From the NCBI GenBank assembly GCA_046349915.1, contig JAXMBL010000003.1, forward strand, positions 1,674,001 to 1,738,000: a stretch of 64,000 nt of DNA, given 5' to 3'. Source of the DNA: CAIXSC01 sp046349915. Lineage in GTDB: Bacteria; Planctomycetota; Planctomycetia; Pirellulales; Pirellulaceae. The translations under genes and the position numbers were made by a program. The notes under the pieces are model-generated. The model saw nothing but the letters and a program-made list of their open reading frames with translations, did not search any database and was not told the DNA's origin. Below are positions 26,278 through 35,147 of this stretch, piece by piece (position 1 is the first letter of the stretch; every line of letters starts with the position of its first letter).

Positions 26278-26335
26278 CCCCGAGAACATCGAGGCTAAAG
26301 TAATAGAAAAAGTAGGCGGTCGAGATCTTACGCAT
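26261..26335 (-). CDS. aroF leader peptide, 24 residues, Tyr/Phe rich
   Basis: Short reading frame from ATG 26335 to TGA 26261-26263. Codons 8-13 read TAC TTT TTC TAT TAC TTT, that is Tyr-Phe-Phe-Tyr-Tyr-Phe, so a quarter of the peptide is a single aromatic block of three Tyr and three Phe. The remainder starts MRKISTA and ends in Gly-Gly-Cys. The downstream gene is DAHP synthase, the entry step to these same amino acids, and mutually exclusive hairpins lie between the two. This is the design of ribosome-stalling leaders such as the enteric pheL. There is no Shine-Dalgarno sequence; a promoter ends 7 bases before the ATG, so the message may be leaderless. Confidence 0.75.
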   Translation of the reverse strand: MRKISTAYFFYYFSLDVLGARGGC

Positions 26336-26342
26336 GCGCGAG

Positions 26343-26370
26343 ATTATGACGGATGCAGTAGGAATTGCAA
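26343..26370 (-). promoter_or_regulatory. Sigma70-like promoter of the aroF leader
   Basis: On the minus strand: -35 box TTGCAA (26370-26365), a 16-base spacer, then -10 box CATAAT (26348-26343). These match the consensus at 4 of 6 and 5 of 6 positions. The expected transcription start, 7-8 bases after the -10 box, falls on or next to the leader ATG at 26335. Confidence 0.6.
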
Positions 26371-26425
26371 GCAGACCAAGTGAGGGGAATGTCTCGAACG
26401 GGAGCATGAGCCCTCGCGGAGGGGC

Positions 26426-28738
26426 CTACTTCGACGAACGCTGTTCCTCCAGCCACCGCGCGGCGACTCGTTGTTGTGGTTCCGGCAACGCAATCAACAG
26501 CGAGCGGCTGGCGGCGACATAGCGGACTGATCCGCTGCCGCCCAAGACGCGAAAATGGTTCTTGCCGACCGCTTCTTGCAGTCGTTCCATCAAACCTCGC
26601 GCCTCCCCCTCATCCGCGATGGCTTCGCCCACTGGATAGATCTCCCATTCCAGCTTCCGTGCGACGGCCGCCGGGGTCGTTACCTCCAGAGTAACATCAT
26701 CGATCACGCGGAAGGTTAATTCGCGAGGTTCCAGCAGCCGCCGCAATGCCTCGGACAACTCGCGCCCCTCGGTGTTCAGCTTGGCCATCGTGTCGGGAGA
26801 CCAACCCGCATCTTGGAGGGCTTGCCAATCCACGACCATCCGCACGTTCGCCGCTTGCCCGAGACGATTCAAGATCTGAGTCAGGCGAGTGGCGCGGCTG
26901 AAATTTAGGGTAATTGGCGTTCGTAGAGCCGATTCGGCTCGAGCCGGCAGACTCGCGGGCGCTAACAGACTGGCCGCGTATTTCCCGCGAGGCGGCAACT
27001 TGCGAGCGGCTCGTAATTTGTCGCACAAATAGAGAGTTTGGAAGTGCACCGAGTCCTTGTTCTCGATGACCAGCGACGAACGCTCGGCCTTGATTGTTCC
27101 CGCGCCTCCCGCCTCGAGCCAAGTGTCGGGCTCCACCAGATCCTGCACCCATTGAGCAAGAATCTCTAGTTGCTGAGCGTCGGCGCCGACTAAATCCGCC
27201 ACATCGTGCGTTCGTCGCCGCTTCGCTGATTCGGGCGAGTCCAAGTGCGAGATTTGAATCTGGCCGGCGCCTACGACTATTCCCAACTGCAGCGGCTCCA
27301 CTGCCGCCGACAAGACGCCGCGGACCGTCGTTTGCTCAATCTCGACAGATACGGGGGAGGAGGCCGAGATCCAGCGAATCCTCAGCGCGTCGACGTCGAG
27401 CGTTACTGGGATGGTGCTGAGGTCGGTCATCAAGTTGGCAAAATCGGCTAACGGCAGATCCTTCAGTCGCATTTTTGTCAGTGGGTCCGCTAGCCGCGCA
27501 GCAACATCGATCTCCCGTAATCGCGGACGCACAATCTCTTCGGCTTCTCGGGAAGAGCCCGGTTTATCGCCCGGCAGCGGACCCGCCGGCAGGTCTGACG
27601 GTTCGCCGCCAACTCCCCCCGCATTCCCCGCCCCTGCGTTGCCCGCTACCTCGTTGCCAGCCGATAAATCGCCAGCGAGTAGATTGGCAAAACGCCCCGC
27701 CACAGGCGCCGGTCCTGCCGCTTTCGCTGTCGGCTCGACAGGCTTGAGTCCGGGGGGACCCTCGGGTTCGATCCTCGGTCTTTCGCCCGCAATTCGCTCG
27801 GGTTTGGCCGCGGCTGTTGGGGCCTCCGAGCGAGGCGTTTCTGCCATCTCTTGGTCGGGCGAGTCTTGTGGGGTCGGCTGAGGGGCAGGTTTTTCCGCGA
27901 CCGGCGGCGAATTGGGTTGATCCACTCGATTGGAAGTCGAATTGGCAGGCGGAGCCGCGGGGTCGTTGGGCGTTGACGCCGAGTTGGTCGCGACGCCTGC
28001 TGGGGCCAGGGATGCTGCCGAACCGGGCGGGGTGGCGGCACTGTTTTCCTCTGCCGTTGGCAGTGTGCCCGTGCCGGGCGCTGGGGACGCTTGGGAAACG
28101 TTCGTTTGTGCCATTTGCGGTGGAGTCGATTTCTTGGCGCCCCAAAACGCGATCGCCAGAAAACAACTCAACGCCAAGACGATACCGCCCAGCGTTCCTC
28201 CCACGATCCATCCAAGCAATGAACTACGCGAGGCCAAGGACCGTTCCACCGCCTCGGAAATTGGCGTTTCAGACGCCGTCAGTGGCGTCGTCTCCGTAGA
28301 TGCTGACTGGGGCGATGCGCCGCTCGCCATGAGCGAATCGCTGGCTGTTCGCTGATCGGCGAGTTCGGTTGGCGCTGGAGCTGCAGGCGAGACGGTGGAG
28401 GCTGGCGAGACTGTGGAGGCTGGCGCAGATCGAGACGAGGCTGCGGGACGAGACTCGTGCGGCGATGGGGCCGCGGCGAGTGAATCGAAATCGGCGTCGA
28501 AGGGGGTCGAACCCGGACCGGGCAAGGCTGGGCAGGGCAAGTTCGAGCGTGCCGGCGAGTCTGGGCGAACGACCTCCGTAGGGCGGGCCTCAGTCTGCGC
28601 TGGCGTCGCTCCTGAAGGTGCCGCGACCAAGACCATGCTGCCACACTTGGGGCAGGCGATGATCTGGCCGACCAACGAGTGGTCGCGGACCTTGAGTCGG
28701 GCGTGACACGTTGTGCAAGCGATCGAGAAACTGGTCAC
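26426..28738 (-). CDS. Membrane protein with zinc ribbon, Ala/Pro linker and STN-like carboxyl domain
   Basis: Protein of about 770 residues. GTG 28738 is preferred (GAGG 8 bases upstream; the frame opens from a TTG at 28819 without a site). Residues 8-32 form a zinc ribbon (C8-x2-C11, C29-x2-C32: SIACTTCHARLK and IACPKCGSM) of the MJ0042 type. A low-complexity Ala/Pro/Ser tract leads to one transmembrane helix near 175-202 (WIVGGTLGGIVLALSCFLAI), then another long Ala/Pro tract. The carboxyl part has repeated pieces similar to the short secretin/TonB amino-terminal domain (PITLNFSRATRLTQILNRLG; LSEALRRLLEPRELTFRVID). It lies 83 bp after the degenerate kinase gene and shares this layout with it, so the two are probably co-transcribed. 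No enzyme motif is visible. Confidence 0.75.
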   Translation of the reverse strand: MTSFSIACTTCHARLKVRDHSLVGQIIACPKCGSMVLVAAPSGATPAQTEARPTEVVRPDSPARSNLPCPALPGPGSTPFDADFDSLAAAPSPHESRPAASSRSAPASTVSPASTVSPAAPAPTELADQRTASDSLMASGASPQSASTETTPLTASETPISEAVERSLASRSSLLGWIVGGTLGGIVLALSCFLAIAFWGAKKSTPPQMAQTNVSQASPAPGTGTLPTAEENSAATPPGSAASLAPAGVATNSASTPNDPAAPPANSTSNRVDQPNSPPVAEKPAPQPTPQDSPDQEMAETPRSEAPTAAAKPERIAGERPRIEPEGPPGLKPVEPTAKAAGPAPVAGRFANLLAGDLSAGNEVAGNAGAGNAGGVGGEPSDLPAGPLPGDKPGSSREAEEIVRPRLREIDVAARLADPLTKMRLKDLPLADFANLMTDLSTIPVTLDVDALRIRWISASSPVSVEIEQTTVRGVLSAAVEPLQLGIVVGAGQIQISHLDSPESAKRRRTHDVADLVGADAQQLEILAQWVQDLVEPDTWLEAGGAGTIKAERSSLVIENKDSVHFQTLYLCDKLRAARKLPPRGKYAASLLAPASLPARAESALRTPITLNFSRATRLTQILNRLGQAANVRMVVDWQALQDAGWSPDTMAKLNTEGRELSEALRRLLEPRELTFRVIDDVTLEVTTPAAVARKLEWEIYPVGEAIADEGEARGLMERLQEAVGKNHFRVLGGSGSVRYVAASRSLLIALPEPQQRVAARWLEEQRSSK

Positions 28739-28821
28739 GTCAGCGCCCTCGCCTTCCGTCTCGCTCCCACCGTTCCGACACGACCGAATTCTACTCGTTT
28801 GCCAAGTTTCTTTCAGCAAAA

Positions 28822-31800
28822 TTACTTCAACTGAAATACCGCGGGCAACTTATAGCCCTTCTGGTCCGATACGGCTCGCGTCGTGACAAGGACGATGGTC
28901 TTACTGGGGTCCTCTGGGTCTTTTTCGACGACCCACAATAGTTTCTGGTCTTTTTCCGACGGCTCCTTCACTGTCGTGACAGGGTTGGCCTTCATCACCA
29001 TGGCGGTAAGGATTTCACCGATTGTTCGGTCTTTCTGCATGAAGTCGCGAACCGTTTGATTTCGCGTAATCCCGTCTAGCCGCAAATCTTCTCCCGCCAC
29101 CTTTATTTTGAACTCGAACGGCAAGCCCTTTAAGTCTTCATTCACCCCTTTGGCCAAGTCGAGCAGTGCGTGTTCGATCGACATGGCCTCGAAAGAAACG
29201 TTGGTCTTGTACTTGCTCAAGACGTCCTCGATGGTCATTGAGGCGGGCGACATGCCGCCCATGTTGCCTGCCATCGGCATCGGCTTGCTGGCGGCGACCG
29301 CGACCGGGGAGGCGCCCGGCTGCGACATCAGCAGCATCTCCGATCCAAACACCAGATTGTGCGCCGCCGGTCCCGGCAGTCTCGCGTTTATCGTCGCGGT
29401 ATCCTCCTCGACGCCAATGCGTGTTTTGCCGTGCAAAAAGCGAATCATGTTGGGGAACTGCAAGCGAACTCGTTCCCAATAAGGATTCGAGCCGAGCGTG
29501 GCGATGTAGTCGAAGGCCAGGTCTGGCACCTGTTCCAAACGATCCTGGAACTCCTTCGCCAGCGTGAAACGATCTTTGTTCAAATTGCTGGTCAGTCGTA
29601 GCTCGAGATAGGTGTCGCCCGCGGTATGCAGACTGAATAGAGCTCCTTGCAGTTCATCGCGCAAGAACCAATCCAGGGGCTCACGCACTCGCCGCGCTTC
29701 GCCAAAGTAAAACGACCGCCCATCCCGGAACATCGTGCTCGCGAGATAATTGGGCGCGAACAAGATCGTCAGGTGCCGTTGGTCATCGGTCATCCGACGC
29801 AACCGGTCGACCTCGCGACGCAACGCCGGCGGGGCGCCACCCACCTTCGCCGCCTCTTCGACGTCTTCCTTCGCACCCATCACAAAGAGCCGATTGCCGG
29901 CAGCTTTGGGAACACAGTACAACCAACCCCCGCCAGCAAAAAGTTGGGCCTTGTCCGATTCGCCCGCGCTCTCCGCCTTCCAACGCTCTACCCAGTTGTC
30001 ACTCGTCACTTCGTCCGACATACGAACGACGAACGACGGTCGTGGGAATTCCTCGCCGTTATCGTGAAGCGTCATGATCAGCGATTCGATCGAGGCGAAT
30101 GGCGTCCCCGCCGCTTTCTCCCAATCGGCCAACTGGCTCGCCAATGTGGGCCCCATCGCTCGCAGAACGCGAGCCCCTTCGGTGGATCGAGACAGGTCGT
30201 TGGGACGCAGGAGAATGAAGACCTGTCCGCCTGGCGGCACCCACTGAAACTCCACGGGCGCACCCGTAGTGGGCGATTCCCATAAGCTCTTCCCATCGTC
30301 AGGGATGACCGTTTGTTGAAGGCCTTTGGGCGCGGCTGCTTCGGCGACGGGTGGGGTTGCTCCACGCGATGGGCGAGTTCCCGAGTTCGCTGCTGTCCCC
30401 CCTGCACCGCTCGAGTTGACTCGGTTGGTCCCGGTGTTAGCTGCTCCCGTAGTTGAGTTCGCGGGAAGTGATTTGGCAGGAAGAGGATTGGCCTTTGCGC
30501 CGCCCACCGCGGTGGATGCGGCGCTCCCCGGCGAGCCACTTTGCGAGGCAACCTGAGTATTGCCCTCGACCGCTTCCGCATTCCCTGGCGATTCACCGCC
30601 AGAATTCATGACGATGACCAGGACCAACACCAGGAGAAACAAGACTCCGCCGCCAATCCCCCCCCAGAGCAGAAGATTGTTACCTTGACGTCGAGAGGAT
30701 TCACCGACAGCCGCCGGCGCCACGCCTGCGGGGGGGGGAGCATTTCCTGTCCCAGGCACCGCGACGGGGCGAGGGCTGAGTGCGGACGAGGGATTAGCGG
30801 GTACTGGCCCCGCTGGCGACGACGCTGTTGGTCGATCGACGCCTGCGGTGGTTGGGACCGGGCGCCCCGCGGGCGTCGGTCTCGCGCCGCCTGCCGCGGC
30901 AGGCGAGGCGCCCGCTGGCGAGCCGCCTCTCGGAGGCTGTGACGTTGGCGCCGGCCGTCCCGAGGGCGTTGGCGGCGCCGAGGCTGGCTTGGGTGAGGTG
31001 GGCTGAGTCGGGGCCGCTTTGGGACTCAAAGCAGGCGGTGCGGGAGACGCAGCGCTCGTGGCTTTAGGGGCTGAACTTGTGGCAATTCCAGGCGATGCCG
31101 AGGGGGGCGGCGGCGAGGGGGGCGCAGACGCGACGGTTGCGGGGGCTTGTACGGGTGCTGGTATAGGCGCTTGTGCGGAGGGAGTCGCAGGGGCCGCGGG
31201 CGCTGCTGCTGGCTGCTGAAACGCTGGACTCGTTCGCCCTTGTCCTCGCTGTTGCACGAATTGCTCGTACATGGGCAAGCTTGGCACGGCAGGCACGCTG
31301 GCGACATTCAGTCGCGCGGGATCGACGTAGGGAGCCAATTGATCCGCGACGATTTGCGCTTGAGGAAATCGAGTCGCGGGGTTCTTCGCCATCATAAAGG
31401 CGACGATTTGGGCCAACGGATCCGGGATTCCCAATGGCGCCAGCGACTGGATGGGCTCGACCTGATGACGCTGGAACTTCGACGGAATATCGCCGCCCAC
31501 GAAAGGAGGCCTGCCGGTCAGCATCTGGAAAAAACAGCATCCCAGCGCGTAGATGTCGGTTTGCGCGTCCGGCATGCGACCCGCCTGCGCCAACTCGGGC
31601 GCTGCATAATCCGCACGTATCGCCAACGAGCCATCGGAATCGGAGACGCCCTGAGGGAACGGGCTGGGAATAAGCGTTGGATCTTGCAGTAATCGACAAT
31701 GGCCGTGAGCATCGAGCCAGAGATTCGCGGGGCGAACGTCGCCATGAGGCATTTGCCAGCGATGGAGTTGGGCGAGCGCCAGGGCTGCATGACGCACGAT

Positions 31801-32400
31801 CACGCACGCGTCCGGTGGCGCGATGCGCCCCACTTGAGTCAAACGGGCATCCACCGTGTCGCCCTGGAGATCTTCGGCCGCCAGAAACTTGAAATTGCCG
31901 AGATCCACCACTTCGTAGTAGCGATGCCAATACGGGAAAGGGGCGGCGAGTCGGTTATGGACTTGACCGGCTACAAAGGACCACTGTTGCGGATCTTGCG
32001 TCACCGAGCCGGTGGCGAACTGCAACAAGACGGGGTGATTCGTCGGGGCGTGGACCGCTCGAAAAAGCCCCTTCCAGCGACCCGCTTCCACCCGGTCATA
32101 TACCTTGTACTCCCCATAGTAGAACGGGCCAGCACGACCGTTCACCAACACCATGGCCTGGTACTTGCTAAGCACATTGATCGAAACCAGCCAATCGGCG
32201 AGCGACTTCGAGTTCGATTGGGCCAGCGGCCCCTTGGTCTGCTCGTAGTTGATGGCCAACTGCTGGCAGTGTTCGGGCGCCAATAGCCGGCTTTCGATCG
32301 CCAGCTTCCAAAAATCAGGAATCGAGACAAGCATGAGCGGAACGCTTTCGATGGAAAGGCGGACAGTCGCCCCGACGCGCGCGAGTCGACTTGCACCCAT
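28822..32400 (-). CDS. Degenerate protein kinase (pseudokinase) with transmembrane segment and large sensor-like tail
   Basis: Protein of 1,192 residues; AGGGGAG lies 4 bases before ATG 32400. Residues about 95-350 have a protein kinase fold, but key residues are lost: the beta-3 Lys position reads Gln127 (HPVLLQFA), HRD reads HGD (MPHGDVRPANLW, D221 and N226 kept) and the DFG position reads QDP (RLLQDPTLI). The APE motif (DYAAPELAQ) and the later Asp (TDIYALG) remain. A Pro/Ala/Ser linker of about 200 residues, a transmembrane helix near 576-600 (GGVLFLLVLVLVIVM) and a beta-rich region follow. The last 160 residues include an STN-like domain (SFEAMSIEHALLDLAKG; QTVRDFMQKDRTIGEILTAM). It probably binds or senses rather than phosphorylates. 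Confidence 0.8.
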   Translation of the reverse strand: MGASRLARVGATVRLSIESVPLMLVSIPDFWKLAIESRLLAPEHCQQLAINYEQTKGPLAQSNSKSLADWLVSINVLSKYQAMVLVNGRAGPFYYGEYKVYDRVEAGRWKGLFRAVHAPTNHPVLLQFATGSVTQDPQQWSFVAGQVHNRLAAPFPYWHRYYEVVDLGNFKFLAAEDLQGDTVDARLTQVGRIAPPDACVIVRHAALALAQLHRWQMPHGDVRPANLWLDAHGHCRLLQDPTLIPSPFPQGVSDSDGSLAIRADYAAPELAQAGRMPDAQTDIYALGCCFFQMLTGRPPFVGGDIPSKFQRHQVEPIQSLAPLGIPDPLAQIVAFMMAKNPATRFPQAQIVADQLAPYVDPARLNVASVPAVPSLPMYEQFVQQRGQGRTSPAFQQPAAAPAAPATPSAQAPIPAPVQAPATVASAPPSPPPPSASPGIATSSAPKATSAASPAPPALSPKAAPTQPTSPKPASAPPTPSGRPAPTSQPPRGGSPAGASPAAAGGARPTPAGRPVPTTAGVDRPTASSPAGPVPANPSSALSPRPVAVPGTGNAPPPAGVAPAAVGESSRRQGNNLLLWGGIGGGVLFLLVLVLVIVMNSGGESPGNAEAVEGNTQVASQSGSPGSAASTAVGGAKANPLPAKSLPANSTTGAANTGTNRVNSSGAGGTAANSGTRPSRGATPPVAEAAAPKGLQQTVIPDDGKSLWESPTTGAPVEFQWVPPGGQVFILLRPNDLSRSTEGARVLRAMGPTLASQLADWEKAAGTPFASIESLIMTLHDNGEEFPRPSFVVRMSDEVTSDNWVERWKAESAGESDKAQLFAGGGWLYCVPKAAGNRLFVMGAKEDVEEAAKVGGAPPALRREVDRLRRMTDDQRHLTILFAPNYLASTMFRDGRSFYFGEARRVREPLDWFLRDELQGALFSLHTAGDTYLELRLTSNLNKDRFTLAKEFQDRLEQVPDLAFDYIATLGSNPYWERVRLQFPNMIRFLHGKTRIGVEEDTATINARLPGPAAHNLVFGSEMLLMSQPGASPVAVAASKPMPMAGNMGGMSPASMTIEDVLSKYKTNVSFEAMSIEHALLDLAKGVNEDLKGLPFEFKIKVAGEDLRLDGITRNQTVRDFMQKDRTIGEILTAMVMKANPVTTVKEPSEKDQKLLWVVEKDPEDPSKTIVLVTTRAVSDQKGYKLPAVFQLK

Positions 32401-32453
32401 TCTACTCCCCTGAGACGCTCAAGGGGAGCGATTCGTTCCACACGTGAACCCGA

Positions 32454-33494
32454 CTATTTGCCGGCGGCAGCGCGGCGAATGACTTCCCCCGCCGTCCGGC
32501 AGTCGGCTTCTGACACGTCCAGGTGGGTGACCAGCCGAATTTGGGAGGGGCTGATGGCGAGCGCCGCGACTCCGCCCGCGGCCAACCGAGCCACCAATTC
32601 TTGGGCCGTTCCTACCTCAGGAGCGACTCGGAAGATCACGATATTGGTGTCGACCTCGGTGGGTTGGAGCGTCAGCGTGCCACAGCTGCGAATCGCTTCG
32701 GCCAGAATCTGAGCGTTCGCGTGGTCCTCGACCAATCGCTCGCGATTGTTTTCCAGCGCATAGAGGGCCCCGGCCGCGATGACTCCTGCCTGCCGCATGC
32801 CGCCGCCAAACAGTTTGCGATGGCGACGAGCCTCCTGGATCGCGCCTTTGGAACCGGCCAGGGCTGAGCCGATCGGCGCGCCAAGTCCCTTGCTAAAACA
32901 GACGCTGACCGTGTCGAAATGCTGACTCCAAGTCGCCAAGTCGATTCCCGTCGCCGCGACCGCATTAAACAACCGCGCCCCGTCCAAATGAGTGCGCAGG
33001 CCGTTATCGTGCGCCCACCGACAAATTCGCTCGACATACTCGTAGGGCTGAACCCGGCCCGAACCCCGATTATGGGTGTTTTCCAGAATGACGAGTCGCG
33101 TGCGGAGGAGGTGGTCGTTCTCGGGGCGAATCAGCCCTTCGAGTTGCTCGGGACGCAGCACGCCATATTCGCCCTCGATCGTCCTGGCGACCAAGCCGCT
33201 CAATTGCGCGAATGCTCCCTGCTCATAGTTGTAAACGTGACAACCGGCCTCGCAAAGAAACTCGTCCCCCGGTTTGCAGTGAATGCGTAGCCCAATTTGG
33301 TTGGTCATCGTCCCCGAAGGCATGAATATCGCATCTTCCTTGCCGAGCAGCTCCGCGGTCAACCGCTGGAGCCGCTCGCAACTGGGATCACGCTCAATCA
33401 CGTCGTCACCCACTTCCGCGTCCGCCATGGCTTGCCGCATGGCGGGGCTGGGACGAGTCACGGTGTCGCTACGCAGGTCGATGATCGGGGCCAT
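32454..33494 (-). CDS. ltaE: Low-specificity L-threonine aldolase
   Basis: PLP-dependent enzyme of 346 residues that cleaves L-threonine or L-allo-threonine to glycine and acetaldehyde. The ATG at 33494 places the family start MAPIIDLRSDTVTRPSPAM at the amino end; a TTG at 33545 would add 17 residues. Typical motifs are GDDVIERDPS, FMPSGTMTNQIGL, HVYNYEQGA, LENTHNRGSGRV, THLDGARLFNA and the PLP Lys in SVCFSKGLGAPIG near residue 200. It is divergent from hisD with about 158 bp between them. Confidence 0.93.
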   Translation of the reverse strand: MAPIIDLRSDTVTRPSPAMRQAMADAEVGDDVIERDPSCERLQRLTAELLGKEDAIFMPSGTMTNQIGLRIHCKPGDEFLCEAGCHVYNYEQGAFAQLSGLVARTIEGEYGVLRPEQLEGLIRPENDHLLRTRLVILENTHNRGSGRVQPYEYVERICRWAHDNGLRTHLDGARLFNAVAATGIDLATWSQHFDTVSVCFSKGLGAPIGSALAGSKGAIQEARRHRKLFGGGMRQAGVIAAGALYALENNRERLVEDHANAQILAEAIRSCGTLTLQPTEVDTNIVIFRVAPEVGTAQELVARLAAGGVAALAISPSQIRLVTHLDVSEADCRTAGEVIRRAAAGK

Positions 33495-33652
33495 AGGTCG
33501 CAGTTTCTCGGTGGGGGGAAAGTGAAGGGCAAACGAGCCAGCCAAGGGAGTTTCCTACCACTCCGCGTTCGCCAACGCCAGACCGGGAGTGAAGCCCGCG
33601 GGAATGAGAGGGCCTTTCCATTCACCCGGTCCGCGACAAGAATGAGAAAACT

Positions 33653-35029
33653 ATGGATCATGCGAACCTTAATCTGCTGCGTATCGACACCCGAGACGGT
33701 GATCTCCCCCAAAAGCTGGACGAGCTTCGCGAACGATTGAGTCCGCGCGGCGAGGTCGTCAGCGAAGCGGGACGCAAGCGGACCATGGAAGTCTTCGGCG
33801 AGCCGCTGAGTCCCCAGCGAGTCGTGGAGCGAATTTGCGGCGACATTCGGACGCGCGGGCTCGATGCGCTGCTCGACTACTCCCGCAAACTTGACCGCGC
33901 CGAATTGACTCCTGGGACGATTCGCGTTTCCCCAGAGGAATTGGCGACAGCCCACCGAGCGGCCTCTCCTGAGTTCTTGGCGACGGTGCGAGCCGTGCGG
34001 GACAACGTGTGGGAGTTTCAGCGGGCGATCCTGCACCGGAACGTGGAAGTCACTCGGCCCGAGGGAGTCGTGCTTCGTCAACGTTACTCGCCGCTTGAAC
34101 GAGTCGGTATTTGCGTGCCTGGGGGGGCGGCCGCCTATCCCTCGACGGTATTGATGACTGCCGTTCCCGCCGCCGCAGCGGGCGTCGAGCAGATCGTGGT
34201 TGTCGCGCCCCCTACACCGTACGGCGCCAACAATCCCGATGTTTTGGCAACCTGTCACGAACTGGGGGTGCGCGAAGTGTATCGGCTGGGGGGCGCTCAA
34301 GCGGTCGCCGCCCTGGCCTATGGCGTCGCGGGGCTTCCCAAGGTCGACAAGATCGTGGGACCCGGCAATCTGTTCGTGGCGCTCGCCAAGAAACACGTGT
34401 TCGGCGAAGTCGACATCGATTCGATCGCGGGCCCCAGTGAAGTGGTGGTGATTGCGAACGAAACAACTCGAGCCGATTTCACCGCCGCCGACCTGCTCGC
34501 CCAGGCCGAGCATTCGCCGGGCGCCAGCATTCTGATCACGTGGAGCGAGCGAGTCTTGGAGGCGACGCTTCAGGAATTGAAGCGGCAGGTCGCCCTCCTC
34601 AGTCGATGCGAGTGGACTGTCCAAAGTTTGGAGTCGTTTGGCGCCTTGATCTTGACTCGAAACGAGGACGAGGCGTGTCAGATTTCGAACTTGATCGCGC
34701 CCGAACATCTGCACGTGGCGACTGACGATGCCGAGCGATTACTGCCCAAACTGCGCAACGCGGGCGCCACGTTCCTTGGCAACCACAGTCCCGTGGCCCT
34801 GGGCGACTATGTGGCGGGGCCGTCGCATGTGCTGCCAACGGGCGGTACCGCTCGTTGGGCCGCTGGCTTGACCGCCAACTCGTTCCTCCGGGGCGGCAGC
34901 GTGATTGCGTATTCGCCCGCGGCGCTCGCTCGCATCGCGCCTCACGTCCAACAACTAGCCGACAAGGAAGGACTCACTGCCCATCGCGCCAGCGTTGACA
35001 TTCGCCTGGAGTCGATGCGGCAAGGCTAG
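33653..35029 (+). CDS. hisD: Histidinol dehydrogenase
   Basis: NAD-dependent enzyme of 458 residues that oxidises L-histidinol to histidine in two steps, the last of the pathway. Motifs are VGICVPGGAAAYPSTVLMTA, RLGGAQAVAALAYG, KIVGPGNLFVALAKKHVFG, DSIAGPSEVVVIA (zinc and substrate region), ADLLAQAEHSP, SNLIAPEHLHV and the ending GPSHVLPTGGTAR. Length is usual for the family. It is the first gene of hisD-hisC-hisB. The site before the ATG is weak (GAG), and no histidine-rich leader peptide is visible upstream. Confidence 0.97.
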   Translation: MDHANLNLLRIDTRDGDLPQKLDELRERLSPRGEVVSEAGRKRTMEVFGEPLSPQRVVERICGDIRTRGLDALLDYSRKLDRAELTPGTIRVSPEELATAHRAASPEFLATVRAVRDNVWEFQRAILHRNVEVTRPEGVVLRQRYSPLERVGICVPGGAAAYPSTVLMTAVPAAAAGVEQIVVVAPPTPYGANNPDVLATCHELGVREVYRLGGAQAVAALAYGVAGLPKVDKIVGPGNLFVALAKKHVFGEVDIDSIAGPSEVVVIANETTRADFTAADLLAQAEHSPGASILITWSERVLEATLQELKRQVALLSRCEWTVQSLESFGALILTRNEDEACQISNLIAPEHLHVATDDAERLLPKLRNAGATFLGNHSPVALGDYVAGPSHVLPTGGTARWAAGLTANSFLRGGSVIAYSPAALARIAPHVQQLADKEGLTAHRASVDIRLESMRQG

Positions 35030-35147
35030 CGGGCTGAGCTGCCACGAGCTGCCACGCGCGAGTCGGTTTCCGGCGCCGTAAGTTTCCTGGTTTTCTTTGT
35101 CAGGCTCTGTAAGTTCTCAGTCTTTACTGCATTTGTCGAGTACTCGC

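Noticed and set aside
26093..26425. T-box riboswitch upstream of aroF
   Set aside because: No T-box consensus or specifier stem is visible; the leader peptide and its pairing explain the terminator better.
33495..33652. Histidine attenuator leader before hisD
   Set aside because: No short frame with consecutive His codons and no terminator hairpin; the same holds for the region before hisH.
33458..34714. Open frame of 418 residues on the minus strand within hisD
   Set aside because: Antisense to hisD, which has complete family motifs; the frame itself shows no domain.
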